Shown here one piece after another: positions 1-12,590 of a stretch of DNA of 64,000 nucleotides. The translations under genes were made by a program, and so were the position numbers. Position 1 is the first letter of the stretch, and every line of letters starts with the position of its first letter. The notes beneath the pieces are model-generated. The model was not told where the DNA came from. It did not search any database and saw nothing but the letters and a program-made list of their open reading frames with translations. Where the stretch lies: positions 30,694,901 to 30,758,900 of the forward strand of contig BTRK01000006.1 in assembly GCA_036245805.1 (NCBI GenBank). The letters run 5' to 3'. Source of the stretch: Pristionchus mayeri (taxonomy: Eukaryota > Nematoda > Chromadorea > Rhabditida > Neodiplogasteridae).

Positions 1-598
1 GTGAGTACAGCTCCTTATTCTTCTCCGTTCTCAACTAAATCCCATGTACAAACCACAGCAGTGTTTATGCCAGTAACTGCGACGAAGTTGTGTAAGCACG
101 AGTCAGATGTTATGTAAGCACCCATTACAATACATTACAATTTTGGTCTCAATGATGTTCGTGGAATTCCATTTAGGAAGTGGGAGAGGCAAAAAAAACT
201 AACAGTTGTGTCCTCAATCGAAATGGAAAGATTTTTGCGTTTGAAACATGATATAATAATAATAATATTTATGCGGTTCAGGTAGAAGCGCGAGTACAAA
301 GAGAGAGAGAGATAATGGTAAGAAAGCTATAGAGTATTATTATTGTGATTTACGAACTGACTAGACTCAAACAGGGGAACTGGTATGGTAGTTTCTTACA
401 TAAAAAACTACCATACCAGTATCATACATCATCGCGATATTTCCATTCGCATTCATCAGAGCAAAATTGAAATCCGTTTTATTTTTGCAATTTTTTTTCC
501 AGCGAAAGCGTGAGCTAGATATCTGGAGCCTATGGAAGCTAATCGAGGAGGTTAGCCGGTATCCAGTTATTAGAACACTCGAGAACCCCTGTAACTAA
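1..598 (+). CDS. 3'-terminal intron and last exon of a + strand gene cut by the window edge
   Basis: Base 1 begins GTGAGT, a consensus 5' splice site, so the window opens exactly at an exon end. The matching acceptor (a T-rich run ending CCAG) is at 493-502. The final exon runs 503-598 and encodes 31 residues, beginning RKRELDIWSLWKL and ending TLENPCN before TAA. The stretch is rich in charged residues and leucine and looks like real coding sequence. The upstream exons lie outside the window, so the phase cannot be verified and the family is not recognised. The intron contains a perfect short inverted repeat around 383-420 (CTGGTATGGTAGTTT and its complement). Confidence 0.55.
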
Positions 599-885
599 TG
601 GTTCGGGAATTTTTAAAGCTAACTTCTTCTAATTTGACTGATTCTTACGCAACCATTAACCAGTCACGCTTAGATGTTATTTTTTCTGTTTTATCACATA
701 CGCTGCCTTGATCATGTTCCTTGATTTTGCGTTCAGTCAACTTTATCGAAAAAATGATTATTGCAAGAGTGTGAGGTGAATACACAGATTGTGTGGAAGG
801 AGAGAGAGACCTGTAGAGGGGAAGGGCACTCAGAATGTGGAACGGAGAAGAAGAGAGGGGTAATTCACTGGGAAGGGGACATCAT

Positions 886-1391
886 TCAGGCAAGGGCTGA
901 ACTCGATTTGGTCTCCGTGAGTGTTCCTCGAAGGGCTGCCATGGGACACTTGACCATGGAGGAATACTCCCCTGTCGACACCCCGTTCTTACGCTCCATC
1001 TACAAACGAGAAAATACTCAGGGAACAATGAGACTATAGAAAGGGAATGGACAAAAGAGTGTTCACCACATTCTCAGCCACATCCTCCAATCTACAGTAG
1101 GAACGACGACGAGTCTCTGCACTGGCAGATCGATCGGAAGGGGAGGGGGAATCGGAGATCTAGAGAGGAGAGATACACAAGGCACAAATATTTTATCACC
1201 TCCAATATTTTACTATTTTCTGATATTTCTTATCAGTTTCTAACAACATTGTTAACAGACATCACTATTGAGAGGAGAGATTAAACCTTGAGTGAGTCCA
1301 TCTTCAGATCTCCTCCACTGTTTCTTCGCTGCATTTCCATTCGAATTTCTCCATTGGACGAACGACGAGAACCCGCATAGATATCTGCCAT
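886..1391 (-). CDS. Possible small two-exon gene, 72 aa, unknown function
   Basis: On the minus strand an ATG at 1391-1389 opens a 35-codon exon (1391-1287), MADIYAGSRRSSNGEIRMEM and onward, ending at a donor (AAG|GTTTAA). A second exon (999-886) follows an acceptor TTTGTAG, stays in frame, encodes 37 residues and ends at TGA. Both pieces are Ser/Arg/Lys-rich and hydrophilic, with no signal peptide or membrane segment. The intron is 287 bp. The model rests only on phase agreement and composition. It could equally be part of a larger gene or chance. Confidence 0.3.
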
Positions 1392-3724
1392 CGAACCTCA
1401 ATGGATACCTTACTTTCACTATTTTTTCCTTTGAAAATTGAAATTTCATAAACTTTGACGAAGACCAATTTATCATCTTCGTTTAGTTGGTTCCTCTCTT
1501 TCCTCACCTCTGGGTGTTCTCGGGGCGGGACAGAAGATATTCCCCGATCCGAAGATACGAACGGGAGCCACGTTCAGCTCCTCCTTCGACTGCAATTATC
1601 ATTTCAACTGAACTTTAACTCGATTCTTTTGTGAGTGAAGGGAGGATTCAACCATGTGAATCCTTCCTCTCCTTCTTCCACTCACTCCTTTTGCCGCGAT
1701 GGAAGTGATTGATCCTCGACGAGGCGCCGCCCTCAACACACAACACTTTATAATAGCTTAGAAAACCATTAATAGTCCTTATAAATAGGGTCCACAACGT
1801 GGATAGCCGATGTTTCGGAATCTGGACAAAAGTGGGTTAAAACAGTCCCATAGGGTCTCAATAACATCCTCCTTTTGGAATTAGATCGATATCTCATCTC
1901 TAAAGCGAGATACAGCTCGAGAAGCACGAGCGACGAGCACAACGGGAGAGGGGGGAAAGGCGAGACGAGAGGAAAAGTGGGCGGAGTCAATCTCTCCTCT
2001 CTTCTCCTCTCCCCTTTGTCGCACCCCCCTCCATTATTCCGCCGATTTCGCTATACAAATGAGTGAAATACCGTTCTAATCTTCGCTTAAGATATCCCCC
2101 GATGCTTTTGTGTGTATTGTAGGAGCATTCAAGTAAAAAAACATCACATTTATCGATTAGGGGTGCTCCTTAGCCACAATTCACGCGCAAAACAACAGAA
2201 ATTAGCACAATAAAATAAGAAAGCGAGTGAATGGTGCCATCAGACCATTTAATTCTCAGAAAGACATGGAAACTAGGGAACAGGGTTTGGATACGGTAGG
2301 GGGGGGGCAATGGATACTGTAAGTGGTCAGAGAAGGCCGAGATAGATAAAAAGATAAAAGAGGGTAGGGGAGGAGAAAATACAGACTACGGAAAACAACC
2401 AGACGAAATACGAAGGCAAGCACCTACGAGGGAAACATTCGTGCTGAGCACAAGAACAAAGATCAACGATCGACAGAAGATAAAATTTCTGAGAACAAGA
2501 AACAAATTTACAATAATTAGTCATAAATAACTCTATTGAAAACTTTGGAATTAAAATATCTGATATACTCTGAATAATATGATATAAAAGATCGATCTAC
2601 AATAAGAAATGCAATGACTATGCAGGCTGACAAAGAAAGTTTAAATTGGTGGGGAAGTGGATCAGAGAAAATTTTCGAGCAAGTCGAACAATAATCATTT
2701 AGGGAAGACTCTAACTGGGAAAGGGGGGGGGGTGGTCGAAGGAAATTAGGGGAAATGGAGGTGACCAAACTGGTCTCACCTCTCCTGACGATCGAAGAGA
2801 CGACTCCATCCTCTCTCACGTCTTCTTCCAATCGATGCTCTGGCTCTGAAAAAGTAGATTTTACAATTTAGAAACAATGCGCACATGGAAACCACTATCT
2901 CCATATAAATGCCTACCAATTTTATCGTACAAATAAGAAATACGACTAGGAAAATAACTAAAAAACGGAGGAAAATCTGACGAATTGGACGAACCAAAGC
3001 ATCACGGATGTATACAACGCGTTAGAGTGCATGAACAGAGGTAATTGATAGCAAAACATAAAGGTTATAAAGGTTAGCTAAGAAGAGTAATCAATAATCA
3101 CAGCAATACTTACTTACGCGTTAGAGATGGAGCGAAAAACGGATCAGGCCGGCTAATCCTATCAATTATGAGTGTTGAACGCATCGAAACCGCACCAAAA
3201 CGGGAACAGTGATAGACCAGTTCACGTAGACTAGGAACAAGCAAGAAAATGCATAAAATAATCGATGAAAACGCGATAAAAATCGATAAATCGATAAAAC
3301 AGCCAGCCGAATATATCGTTCCGAGAGTATCCTTTCAATGCCTCATCGACGGTAAATAGCGGAACTTGCTTAGAATTTCTCCCGGAGCTTCAAAAAAATC
3401 AAATGAGGAGCACAATTAAACGAAAGTATAAATCTTCGTTTGCTTTCGCGTTTTGGACTGATATGAGACCATTAAATATGAATATTGCCTGACGAACTTA
3501 TAATTTTTCGTATAAACGGCTTTTTAACCTCATTTTTTTCAATTTTGACCTACTTAGAGGAGTCAGACCTAGTTCGTCGAGCAACCGCTCGATTTGTCTC
3601 GGGGAAAGCTATCGCATTCTTTTTTGGTCGACCGTTTTGGTCGCGAATTACGCATGTGCTCCTCAAATCTCGCTTTAGATGGGAAAACTGTCCGAGCCCA
3701 GTGGGCGGAGCTTGTGGTGCCTAC
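1392..3724. other. Largely non-coding stretch with one candidate minus-strand exon
   Basis: Only one convincing exon-like piece is present, at 2780-2845 on the minus strand. It lies between an acceptor (TTTTTCAG) and a donor (GAGAG|GTGAGA) and encodes about 21 residues (PEHRLEEDVREDGVVSSIVRR). No neighbours in compatible phase were found, so no gene is called. The rest is AT-rich sequence with homopurine/homopyrimidine runs. Confidence 0.3.
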
Positions 3725-6700
3725 TTATAAAGGAGTAATGGGATCTTCTGCTGACCGTAGTCGATCGACCATCGCAGCGACGAGTAGAGTCCAGGCACGG
3801 CAGGCATCGGGATAAGCACGGACACAATCCTAATGAAAGTGCCAGGGTAGATTGATGAAGATGTATTCATCGGTAAAAGATGCAATCCCTTCCTAGCTGT
3901 TCCCTACCTGGATGACCACCATATCGATGAAATACTCTCCGATCTTCTCCCAATGGGTCGACTTGAACCCGTACTGCTTCAGATACGCGTGGTTCCGCCC
4001 TGCCATCATTCTTTTCATTTAGTCAATGTAGACAGCGCATTTCTCGAAAAGTTTTGTACGCTCGAAAATCGTTTGTGGTTCTTGTCAATATGTGAATCGA
4101 ATGGTTCATTTTGAAGAATCGCATGTGAATATCTTTTCCTTTCATTCAATCTATCCAATTGCTACTTCCTCTCAGCTGAATCCCTTCTTCTTCCTCACCG
4201 ATCTTATCGAGATGGGCGAACATTTCCCCCGGGTCGTTCTCCAGATTCTGAACGAGTTGAGAGACCAGAGAGACGAAGAAATGAGTGTGGTCTCTGAATG
4301 ATTCACATATCAAATTCCTTGGTAATCTAGAGATTATCTCCTCATCGACGTGTTTATTAGATGGGAAGAGATCTACACTGATCAGTAGTCTAATGCAATC
4401 TCTGATCTTTGATCTCTCACCTCAGAGTAGCGATGGAATTCTGTGATCTTCTTCTCTCGCATCGCTCCTGTTCAATATTCGGATTGGCTCGACGCTAAAG
4501 AAAAGCGAGCAGAATTAGCCACCCAAGCTGAGAGAAGAGAAAGAAGGAAGAAGAAGGATTCCTATGTGTTCGATCTCAATCGAACAGGAAATGGTTGAAT
4601 GCAACAGGAAGCGAGAAGCGGAGCAGGAGGGATGAGTACCTGCATGCTGTCGACGAAGGCAGCCTTGTAGAAGATCTCCTTGATCGTAGCGTCCTTCTGC
4701 AATATCAACTTCTTACCATATTTCGCAATTGCGTGCTGTTGATTTCACTGAGTATTTTGTATCCCTGCCCATTTCCAGCTTTCTTTGTTGCTTTGAAAGA
4801 AAAGTGGTGCGCAGCCCCTTGGGACAACTTTCTTTCCTTCCTTTCTCGACGAATTATGGACTCGCAAATGTCCATTTATCTTCCCTTCCTTCTCTCAGAT
4901 GAGGAGGCGTAAAAGACTCTTCAACTGAGTTCCGAGTGTGGGCTCAGTCAGAATCTTCACTGCGACACAAAGTACAAGGCCCAATTATTGCGCACATCGT
5001 GGCGGCTATTTTTCCCCCAGGGATTAAAAACTCTCTCGTTTCGAGGCGTTTCAGCTGCTCCCTCTACTGAAACCACTTGTCATAGATCAACTGAAGATTG
5101 AACGGTCTAAAAATGGAACAAACTGGCACCGGCCGATTTAGTATCTATATACGGTGTCTGTTTTCGTGCAACTAATCCCTCCTCCCTTTATGATTGGTAT
5201 TCTGACCGAGTCGATCTTGCTCCACACTCTCTCAACCAGGGCGACGATTCCCTTGCAGTGACTACGAGGGGGTTCACACAGTCGAGACCACGTCATCTTG
5301 ATCGCACGAGTGTGAGAAGGATTAAGATTCCACTCCGAGGCCTGCAAGTTATCTGAGTCTGTCTCTCATCTGGCACTCATTCCACTCCCGATCACTGCGA
5401 AGTCTTTCGTCAATTTGCAGTGCATTGTGGAAGTTCTATCAAAAGAATAAGAATAAGCATTCCCTTTTGCATCGACTGCTTCTTATCACAGTGAGGGTTA
5501 TCAAACCGTATTGAGAGATACCATATTTGGAGCAGTTCTTCAGTTCTACACATAGAGATCCCCTCGAATGGCCGCATGGCTGCTTCCTCTTTGTCTAATC
5601 TTCGTTGAGGGGATACGCCTGTGTGCTCTTGTGAGGGACTGTGACGAATACTGGAGAAGAGAAGGAAGGAGTGGAGAAGTGACGAGGATGCAGACAGAAA
5701 AGAGATTGAAGTGATGGGGTTAGCAAGGACTGCCTCTCCCCCCCCCCCCTCTCCCCCTCTATCAGGGGAAGAAAGAGGAACGAACACCATTGCAGTACAA
5801 TGGGAAGAGACCGATTGGAAAGGATTTGAATCAAGCACGGACTCTACCCATAATACACTGAAGTTCGTGCACTTCTGATGGAGTGGACATTCTGTATATG
5901 AGAGCTATGAATTAATACGGGAGCACTTTGGGAGCGATGGCGCCTGTCGGGTGCACACTAAGAACTCCCTCGACCCTTTCACAATTGTCCCTGTCTATCC
6001 CAGAAAAGATTTGACTCCTAACTGAATCGATTAATTGAATTTGTGAGAAGAAGAGAAGGGAGATAATGAGATAACTAACGAGAGTGACCATCTTGATGGC
6101 TGGCACGGATCCAGATCGTTTACGGAGAGGATAGAGGTCGGGCACCGTCAGCGAATCCCTCAACACAACAATGTATTAGGTTATCAAGTCAAATGTGTGT
6201 ATTCGTCCCAAAAAATCAGTTTGACATGATTTGAAACTAAAATAAGTTTTTTTTAAGCAGGAAAAGATCACAAGAGCAAGATGTTTCACTCGACCACAAT
6301 TAAATAACAGCGAAGTTCCCTCCGACGGACTCTTCGCTGATTATTTGCAGAATCCTTTTCAGGAGGTTCTGCGAATGATGTGTGGCCCTTTCCATTCCAG
6401 ACAACAAAACGAGCAGCATTCTTTCGAATTTCGCACTGCGAACACTGAGCTTTTCCCCTTCACCACTCAATTTTCGAAAGAATTCTGTAAAATTGGAGCT
6501 CAGATGAAGCAGAAAGGGAGGAATGTACACCCGAGGATGAAGAGAGGGAAGGATTCAGATGAAGGAAGGGCCACAACAATTCCAGGAAAATACCAACGTC
6601 AAATATGTAATGACGAATCGAATTTTTTAAAATGATGAACGTTTTGAAATAAGGCAGACTCTACATGAATAAATGGCGCTCATTCGTTCTCTTCTTGCAT

Positions 6701-7113
6701 TCTTGGGATGGTCAATTCGGAGTGAGTGAGTAGAGGGGTGAGAAGAAGGGCCATACTTGTGATCTGCAGCAGGGGTCGATGCTGCACTCTTGGAGGAGTC
6801 GTCGGATGCGACGCTGTGCTGCGAACTGCGACGCTGCAATCCAATCGACACTCCCATTCACTTCCTACTGTCAATTTCCCCCCGAGAAGACAGCTGATGA
6901 TGGGATGGAGAAAGAGGAACTAGAGAGAGGGATGAAGAATGACTGCAGATGTGATGGAGACATTTGGAGACAAAGATCACTTCTCTCCTAAGCATATGGA
7001 GGAGGAAGGAACATGAGAGTGTTCACCTTGGCGATTCCCTTCTTCGTGGGGGTCGTCGCTGTCCTCTTCTTGTAGTGGTTGATTCTCCCTGCTGCACGAG
7101 CCGCAGTCATCAT
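3725..7113 (-). CDS. Globin with Ser-rich N-terminal extension (272 aa, 10 exons)
   Basis: Haem-binding globin, probably intracellular. Exons on the minus strand: 7113-7027, 6833-6757, 6158-6089, 5874-5848, 5341-5207, 4696-4640, 4494-4421, 4293-4199, 3999-3908, 3829-3725. All phases agree and the frame is open to TAA. Residues 1-90 form a basic/Ser-rich extension with RRSSQHSVAS near residue 30, a likely phosphorylation region. The globin fold starts near residue 95 (HTRAIKMTWSRL, helix A) and continues through KEIFYKAAF (B/C). DHTHFFVSLV (from 177) lies in the E region, with His178 or His180 as possible distal ligands. GRNHAYL contains the proximal F8 His, about His211. Helix H is CRAWTLLVAAMV. 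The fourth exon is only 27 nt. The start is the first of two adjacent ATGs. The 6300-6530 open frame was left out because no phase-compatible sites were seen. The specific globin subfamily is not determined. Confidence 0.88.
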
Positions 7114-10100
7114 CTTAATCCATTCTCTCTCTAAGATCAAAGATCAATCGTCGACTCACCTTCAACTGCTGTTGTACTCGCCCGAAGCGAGATCGTCAAA
7201 TGGAGAATTTACTGGAAGTGGGATTCAACGGGAAAAGAGAGGTATTCGTTTCACGCGCGACAGAGTTGGTCGGATGTGAGGAAGGGGCGGAGTCTGCGAC
7301 AAGATGGGAGGGAACAAGAGAAGAACCATCGAGAGAAGAGACTCGAGTAGATACAAGAATAGAGAGAATCTACTGGCAGGATCAAGAGAATTAGAGTGAC
7401 GAAAGAGGGATTCGATAGATATAGAGAGTGATAGGATTCGATAGAGGGATAGGATAATGATTCGCCAGTGGATTCTACTTCTTGATAACTTCCAAGTCTT
7501 TCATTTCGTGGTTCAAACTCCCCTTGTTGTCTTTTCAAAGAGAAAGTGAAAGATAAGTGCTTTGATTTTGTGAAATAAATTGGAAAATCTCCGAAAAAAT
7601 ATTGAAATATTGCTGAAGATGTGTAATGTATGCACATATCCATCATCACAAAAAGGTAAAAGGTAAAGATAAAGGCAGATCCTGTCTTCGAGACTGGGTT
7701 CGCGGGAGAACACTGCTAGGCCAGTGTCAATCATAACAAGAATTCATAAATATTCTCGGGATTCCAAAACAGGAGAAGGTCCGTGTAGAGATGGCTAAGA
7801 TTAAGATTGAAGACTGGGAAGATCCCGTCCATCACCCTCCTCACTCAGCTAATCAACCACTCCTTCTTCTTCCCAGTCACACGCATCTCTACATCTCTGA
7901 GGTTGAATCGAGTGATTCTCTGTCCCCCCAAGGTTGCTTATGACACCCCACCACATCATGATAATACATTCATGGGATTATTTTGATCGAGCGAGCGAAG
8001 AATGGGATATTATCATGGAAGAACGAAACGAATCTCTGATCCTGCAGGAGAGAATGCGCAAATTCCGAGAAAAGGACAACTTGACAAATATTCCATGGGA
8101 GACATCCAATGGTATCAGAAGAAATCGATTGTCATTCTTGATTTTCTATGGTTTCTATGGCTAAAATCGTTACTGTCTGGTCAAAAAATACAGATGGAGA
8201 AATTGAGCTTTTTTGAATGTGTGATTTTGACTTTTCGAGGAATCTCTGTCATATGCTCTCGAAGAGCAATTCGAGGAGTCTGAATGTCACACGCAGACAC
8301 GAACAAAGAAGGAGAGAGAATCGAGATGGAGAAAGGAGGAGGAATTTGACTGATTCGATACCCATCCACAATTGTGTCAAGAGTAATCTCTTTTACGAGT
8401 GAATCGAAGCTATTTGTGCGACGGGAAAAACAGAAACTCTACAGATTTTTCCAGCTTGCGCGAAAATCCCAATCGAAGAGTTTAATAAAGAAAACATGCG
8501 CATGCGAGGGAAGGGAAGTGAAGATGGCGAAGGATGACTCGCTCTCAATCAAGATAATAAATTAAATTATCCAGATGTCGAGTGTTTTCGTAGTTTCTCG
8601 AGCGCTCAGATGCTCTTTATCTCATAATCGCAGACAAAGGAAGTGGAGAAAGAGAGTTCTCGAGAAGAATGGACTCAGACCACTTGGCAAACTTTGCGAA
8701 ACTCAATCCAAGAAGGGGCGCGGATTTTCCCGCAAGGGAAATGACATGCCGCCCGTCTCAGATGATGAGTGAGTGAAGGGAGAAGAAGAGAGAGAGTCTC
8801 GAGTAGGAATCAGCTGATGATGAGGAATGAGATGCTAAGGTGCACCCAGTGGAAGGGAGACAACCAAAGGGGGCTGGGCTTAGACCAGTAAATAAATCTC
8901 AGTGCACGCACTATTTGATGACTGGATGAAGAATGAAAAGGACGAGAAGCAAAGGGAAAAGAGTCGACCTCATAAAAAGAACGGACCCGAATAAGAAAAT
9001 CATAATTAGTCAGGGATGGAGAGGGAGATACGCCATAGACATCTGCTATGAGCCATCGTCGCTTGAAATATTCTGATAAAAGGGAAGGTCGAAAGGCGCG
9101 ACGACACTAAAAGTGCTCCCTTGAGAGCGAATAGCGAGAATTGGAGAATCATTCCCACTCGAGTTTCAGCCAATTGGCAACAAGGAAATGCAATAAGACT
9201 TTTTTTTTCCATGTGGTGATCAGTATGTCGATATCATGCATAGAGTTGGAGAACCAGACACTAACAAATGTAAGTGGAATGAGATATCAAACGAGTGATG
9301 AATTTGAGGAGGCAAGGGAGCTGCACTTCAGATTTCGTTGAGAGAGGAAGAAGATGAGACTGTCTAGCAGATAGACTCCCTGTGAGGAGACGGAGGAGGA
9401 AGAGAGGATTGAGTTGAGCTCAGTTGAAATTGACTCGGTAAATTAACATCCAGTCTGAGTGCCTGTTCGCAAAGGGGAGAGTACGTTCTGAGAAAACATG
9501 GGCGATTTCGATATTATGAGTGGGATTACGTGAAGGATCCTCATTTGAATATCGTCATCGATCGTCCATTTATCTGTAGGAAGAAATCAGGAAGAAGACA
9601 ACAGCTGGGACATCTGAGAAACAGCTCGAAATAGGAGAGATGTGGATGTTGTTGTCTCACTTGGGGTGGAAATTGTTCGTTCCTCGGGGGAATTATAAGA
9701 AGAGAGAAGACAAGAGCAAGTGAAGAGAAATCACGAGGTTGTCACGATAAAAGAGATATAGAGGATTACCAAGAGTTGCAAGAGCTACCATCTCCCTTGT
9801 ATATCTATTCTCACCAATCAATACTAGATAGTTGCACTGTAGAAGAGTAGTGACAAATGTGCGTACTTTGAACTCTAGAAGAAGGGAAGATGAAAGACCG
9901 GGTTGTGGTAAAAAATAGCCTGACACCTTTCCCGAGAAACATGTGTGTGTACCCTCGGGATTCGCCCCATGATAAGTTTATGGCTGAAATTGACACTCGA
10001 AAGGAGATGGAGAAATGGTTGTCCGTGGGTGGTTGTCCTCTTTCTCTAACAGTCCCTTAAAATAGATCCTCCTCCTCCATTCACAACTCAAGTTCCTCTT

Positions 10101-10310
10101 CTCCCCATAAGGAACAATGCGTTTTATTGCTTGAATTCGGGAAGCACATAAGGAACTTGATAATTGTTGGACATCACAGAAAAAATAGTGAAAGAAAGCC
10201 TTTCAATGTGTGAAAAATCGTGTGATTAAGGTCTCGATCAATATTCGATTGCGAATCCCACTTCTCTATCTTTACTCACAATGCGAAATTGAGAATGTTG
10301 CGAAAGATGT
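7114..10310. other. Intergenic stretch, no gene supported
   Basis: No phase-consistent exon chain was found on either strand. Two pieces look weakly coding. One is a 49-codon + frame from ATG 7792 to TGA 7941 (MAKIKIEDWEDPVHH at the start). The other is a Lys/Arg-rich + segment near 8690-8770 ending in a GTGAGT-like donor. Neither has a partner exon. The 5' part should contain the promoter of the divergently placed minus-strand globin, but no clear TATA box was recognised. Confidence 0.3.
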
Positions 10311-11936
10311 TCATATATTGCGAATATCGGACTTCGTTCTCATCTCGACGTCTTCAAACAATCTGATGACGTCACTTCGTTTTCTGCAGAAGGGACAGCT
10401 CTCCCTCTCCAGTCTTTTGCTGCAAGTGCTGCAGATGATGTGTCCACAGCCTACGAATGCCACTCGAATCGAGGGATTGGCTACATCGCAGAAGGGGCAT
10501 TGACGAAAGAAGAGGTCGCAGGAGGGCACACTCCTCGAATCGAGGGATTCGCTACATCGCAGATGGGGCATTGACGAGAGAAGAGGTCGCAGGAGGGCAC
10601 ACTCCTCGAATCGAGGGATTGGCTACATCGCAGATGGGGCATTGACGAGAGAAGAGGTCGCAGGAGGGCACACTCCTCGAATCGAGGGATTGGCTACATC
10701 GCAGATGGGGCATTCACGAGAGAAGAGGTCGCAGGAGGGCACACTCCTCGAATCGAGGGATTCGCTACATCGCAGATGGGGCATTGACGAGAGAAGAGGT
10801 CGCAGGAGGGCACACTCCTCGAATCGAGGGATTGGCTACATCGCAGATGGGGCATTGACGAGAGAAGAGGTCGCAGGAGGGCACACTCCTCGAATCGAGG
10901 GATTGGCTACATCGCAGATGGGGCATTGACGAGAGAAGAGGTCGCAGGAGGGCACACTCCTCGAATCGAGGGATTGGCTACATCGCAGATGGGGCATTGA
11001 CGAGAGAAGAGGTCGCAGGAGGGCACACTCCTAGAATCGAGGGATTGGCTACATCGCAGATGGGGCATTGACGAGAGAAGAGGTCGCAGGAGGGCACACT
11101 CCTCGAATCGAGGGATTGGCTACATCGCAGATGGGGCATTCACGAGAGAAGAGGTCGCAGGAGGGCACACTCAACACATTTCACTCATTCAGTGATGTAT
11201 CAACAATGGCATACCTTTCAAGAACTGGAGTCTCTTGCGTAGTAACTCCTCTCTCCAATTTATGTGAATCGCCTTCACTGTCGGAACAACACAGTAAAAA
11301 GGTACTATTATGTATAAGATTATGCTTAAAATTAAAAGCATGGATAACTAACCTGACGTACAGCCAGACAGAATGTGCGAATGATTATGCCTGCCACTAA
11401 CCAGATCAATAGAATAAGCAACCAATCTGATAGATAGTACGCCATTTATGAGCAGGTGCCTGAGTTTTCGCATAACAATTGGATAAGAATTGAAATGCAA
11501 GATACACTAATATGTATAATCAAATAACAGGCGTTTCAGAGACGATTTATCTTACGTGGTCGAGCCAGATGTCAACTGAGGGAATATCACGGAGAAATGA
11601 CGGATTTTTTTCAAGGAATCGCATTCTTCAAACTTTGGCATTTGCTGTGGTAATACTAATTGTTCTCTCGTCATAAATTTTAGGTGAAACTCACATCTTT
11701 CTACTCAGTCTTCTCTGCTCAGTGTATTCCAATCGAATGAGTTCACCTACAACCTTGCAATATCTCTCTACCACTATCCCCGTAGTGGGCAGCTGGCAAA
11801 TGCGAGCCATTCCTCTCTCCATTTTGAATGAATTCTTTTCGCATTTTCTCTGTTCCACTCCCCTTCTCCTCCTGCAGAACACCAGGTCAAAGTAGTGCGG
11901 CCCGTAGACCTTTTCAATCTCGTGAAAGCATCCAAT
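10311..11936 (-). pseudogene. RING-finger (E3 ubiquitin ligase-like) gene interrupted by a tandem repeat
   Basis: The 3' exon encodes a RING domain: CPFC, then GCGH, CSTC and CPFC, in the C-x2-C ... C-x-H-x2-C-x2-C ... C-x2-C order of C3HC4 RINGs. It ends in TGA at 10311. Upstream exons join in phase: 11936-11695 (80 codons, basic, GMARICQLPTTGIVVERY) and 11277-11215. The next exon starts at 11169 and reads SVPSCDLFSRECPICDVANP, the first half of the same RING. Between the two halves lie nine extra copies of a 71-bp unit (net +639 bp). The net length is divisible by three, but the second copy is read in a shifted frame and hits TAG (SAM-stop). As written the RING cannot be translated unless splicing removes the array. 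The N-terminal boundary is uncertain. RING proteins of this type usually act as E3 ligases; the substrate is unknown. Confidence 0.7.
10462..11169. repeat. 71-bp tandem repeat, ten copies, inside the RING exon
   Basis: The anchor GAGGGATT recurs at 10471, 10542, 10613, 10684, 10755, 10826, 10897, 10968, 11039 and 11110, exactly 71 bp apart. Copies differ by very few bases (GAAGGGG or GATGGGG; GATTGG or GATTCG; CATTGACG or CATTCACG), so the array is young. Each unit is a copy of the RING coding sequence around the first Cys pair. 71 is not a multiple of three, so successive units are read in different frames. Confidence 0.97.
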
Positions 11937-12496
11937 CTAAGAAGGGGCTGACCATTCCAATAGAATAAGATTGGCAAAGTACGTATGAAGTGCTGCGAAT
12001 AGCTCCTTTGATCTCTTGACTCCTTCGTCAGCCCTTCGTACTGGTCCGTATGCAGAAGTGCAGGAGCAGGAAATCTACTAATATCCCACCATTGAGGAAA
12101 GAAATGTTTCGTCGTAATGTTTGTTATCATCAATTTATTGCTAGTCCTTTTCTCTACTCATCGTCCTCGTATCACACCAAACTAACGCAAGCAAAGCAAC
12201 ATTTTGTATTCCGGAGTTTGAATCCGGAGTTTATCAGATAACGTTCACACATTTCTTTTGTATACAAGATGAGTATATATTCACTTCCATCGTCGAGTCT
12301 AACATAAAGAAGAATGCAAACAAATATTTGAATATGTGAATAAAGAAAAAGAAATATTTGAAAGAGAAAAATGAGTCGAAACAAGTAAGTAGCAACGTCC
12401 GATAGAAAGCTTCGACAGAAGAGCCCCTCTGTTCCCTTCCCATCCATTTCGATGTCTTTGCAACTGTACAAATGCAGAGTGATCTAACATTCAAAC

Positions 12497-12502
12497 TTTA
12501 TT
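12497..12502 (-). terminator. Poly(A) signal AATAAA of the Gln/Gly/Tyr-rich gene
   Basis: The minus strand reads AATAAA about 90 nt after the TAG of the gene ending at 12591. This is the expected position for 3'-end processing. Confidence 0.6.
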
Positions 12503-12590
12503 GCGAAGCTCAGCCGGGTGGCGAGTGGTGCGAAGACACCAAAAAGGAGCCAACACCGGGGTCGCGTCAGCACACCCTAATTGAGCCAAT

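Noticed and set aside
5410..5838. Open frames with EHTGVSPQRRLDKEEAAMRPF as an extra exon of the minus-strand globin
   Set aside because: No splice sites give phases compatible with the neighbouring exons, whereas the 27-nt exon 5874-5848 does.
10642..11400. Plus-strand open frames with repeated EEVAGGHTPRIEGLATSQMGH peptide
   Set aside because: They are by-products of the 71-bp repeat on the opposite strand to the RING coding sequence; the RING reading explains the conserved flanks.
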